Shown here piece after piece: positions 12,547 through 13,276 of a stretch of DNA of 13,276 nt. How positions within the stretch are numbered: position 1 is the first letter of the stretch; each line of letters starts with the position of its first letter. The translations under genes and the position numbers were made by a program. The notes under the pieces were generated by a model that saw nothing but the letters and a program-made list of their open reading frames with translations, searched no databases and was not told the DNA's origin. This stretch comes from CAVTWS01 sp963738445. Lineage in GTDB: Bacteria; Actinomycetota; Acidimicrobiia; Acidimicrobiales; SHLQ01. The stretch is from NCBI GenBank assembly GCA_963738445.1, contig CAVTWS010000017.1, positions 1 to 13,276 on the forward strand, given 5' to 3'.

Positions 12547-12624
12547 CGGGCTGTGGCGCAGTTTGGTTAGCGCGCTTGACTGGGGGTCAAGAGGTCGGAG
12601 GTTCGAATCCTCTCAGCCCGACCA
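12547..12624 (+). tRNA. tRNA-Pro (anticodon GGG), CCA encoded
   Basis: A complete cloverleaf is visible. The acceptor stem is CGGGCTG/CAGCCCG (12547-12553 with 12614-12620), followed by discriminator A and encoded CCA. The D arm has GCGC/GCGC. The anticodon stem CTTGA/TCAAG carries the loop CTGGGGG, giving anticodon GGG, which reads CCC and CCU. The T arm has the TTCGAAT loop. The C1-G72 pair is typical of bacterial tRNA-Pro. A weak -10 candidate (TAAGCT, 12503-12508) lies upstream. The gene sits on the plus strand between two minus-strand ion-channel genes. Confidence 0.98.
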
Positions 12625-12666
12625 ATGATTGCAAGGGGTAGGCGGTACTCGGGTCCAGCCAGGTGG

Positions 12667-12695
12667 CCCCGAGGGGACCAACCGGGGGACCAACC
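12667..12695. terminator. GC-rich hairpin and short direct repeat between tRNA-Pro and the potassium channel gene
   Basis: CCCCGAGGGG (12667-12676) forms a 4-bp stem with a 2-nt loop. It runs into a doubled GGGGACCAACC (12673-12683 and 12685-12695). The position between converging transcripts suggests termination, but there is no T-run and the stem is short. Apart from this, the 82 bp between tRNA and channel stop show nothing recognisable. Confidence 0.25.
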
Positions 12696-12706
12696 CGCCG
12701 GCCAAG

Positions 12707-13276
12707 TCACAGAGGTCGCCCAGATGGCGCAGCACCACCCTGCTCTGCCGCCACCGCCTGCGCCTCCTCGCGTTCGGCGCGCACCAGCCACTCAGCGACC
12801 TTCGCTGTAACGACTGCGAACGTCGAGATGCCGACAATCATTGTGACGATCCCGATGAGCCGTCCCCCGACCGTGACCGGCGCGATATCCCCATACCCAA
12901 CAGTTGTGATCGTCGCGGAGGACCACCAGATCGCGTCGAAGAACGAGTGGATGCGGCCCTCTGCGCCGACGTCCTCGGCAAGCGTGAAGCCCACCGCCGA
13001 TGTCAACCATGTCAGTCCGGCGATGCCAAGGGCCAGGGCTCCGGCCTGACGACGAAGTCGGGCGCGGCCCTCGGCACGCGTAGCGCCGCCAATGGCGACG
13101 AGCCGAAGCATGACCACTCCAGCTCGCAATGCCCTTGCCCCTCGCAACGCTCTGAGCGCGCCGAAGCCGGCCAGACCGGGGACGAACACAAGCCCTTGGG
13201 CGACAACGATGAGCAGGCTCGTCCACTCCTTACGCAGGTACCTTCGCCTGTCTCTGGCCAAGCAGAGTTCCGCTAG
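12707..13276 (-). CDS. Voltage-gated potassium channel (5' end outside the window)
   Basis: The frame is open to the right edge, so the N-terminus is missing. At least 184 residues follow the TTG at 13261. Visible parts are segment S3 (about 13-30), an S4 voltage sensor with arginines every third residue (LRALRGARALRAG, Arg37, 40, 43 and 46), S5 (73-95), the pore with TTVGYGD (119-125) after FFDAIWWSSATI, and S6 (133-155, LIGIVTMIVGISTFAVVTA). A short acidic cytoplasmic tail follows. Helices S1 and S2 should be encoded beyond the edge. The TTG is probably not the start, since the S2-S3 linker RRRYLRKEW follows it directly and the frame continues upstream as LAELC. Function: potassium-selective, voltage-sensing cytoplasmic membrane channel. 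Neighbours are tRNA-Pro and the receptor-channel gene. Confidence 0.93.
   Translation of the reverse strand, partial: LAELCLARDRRRYLRKEWTSLLIVVAQGLVFVPGLAGFGALRALRGARALRAGVVMLRLVAIGGATRAEGRARLRRQAGALALGIAGLTWLTSAVGFTLAEDVGAEGRIHSFFDAIWWSSATITTVGYGDIAPVTVGGRLIGIVTMIVGISTFAVVTAKVAEWLVRAEREEAQAVAAEQGGAAPSGRPL

Noticed and set aside
12567..12791. Minus-strand open frame of 74 codons ending in RAERIRTSDLLTPSQAR
   Set aside because: The end is simply the antisense translation of tRNA-Pro, a well-known false protein. The rest overlaps the channel gene in another frame.

Overview
The window is high-GC bacterial chromosome. Gene content and order point to the Actinomycetota, and the unusual combination suggests a deep lineage such as Acidimicrobiia (inference, not provable from this sequence). 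It is densely packed with housekeeping and accessory genes. There is no CRISPR array, transposase or rRNA. There is one tRNA, tRNA-Pro(GGG).

Left edge (1-1343): the first codons of a GT4-type glycosyltransferase run off the left edge on the minus strand, divergent from aroC (chorismate synthase, plus strand). aroC converges on a minus-strand lipoprotein peptidase, with two copies of one perfect hairpin at the junction.

Central minus-strand cluster, read right to left (7837-1326): pgsA-type phosphatidyltransferase, gcvH, zinc-ribbon/FHA protein (GarA type), MerR-family FtsR, hpt, DUF151 bifunctional nuclease, then a 211-bp regulatory gap, a second MerR regulator, a small PD-(D/E)XK-like protein, gcvT and an M15 peptidase lipoprotein. 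From established knowledge this resembles the mycobacterial pgsA2...gcvH-garA-Rv1828-Rv1829-Rv1830 neighbourhood, with hpt, the PD-(D/E)XK-like gene and gcvT added. Genes overlap or abut by a few bases. gcvT carries a net +1 frameshift near 2482-2494. The 211-bp gap holds three tandem palindromes, a consensus promoter and two leader hairpins.

Right part (7915-12440): a HIT-family hydrolase (plus) converges on an SRAP/YedK protein. Upstream of the SRAP gene, on the same strand, lie an isocitrate lyase/PEP mutase-family enzyme, an unrecognised single-pass membrane protein, and a bacterial ionotropic-glutamate-receptor-like channel whose pore lacks the usual potassium filter. The channel gene and the membrane-protein gene overlap by 8 nt.

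Right edge: tRNA-Pro(GGG) on plus, then the 3' part of a voltage-gated potassium channel gene (minus) with an intact TVGYGD filter, cut by the window edge. Two ion-channel genes therefore lie within about 300 bp of each other.

A recurring theme is a TANNNT hexamer ending 6-8 nt before the start codon, seen at seven genes. This is the layout expected for leaderless transcripts.
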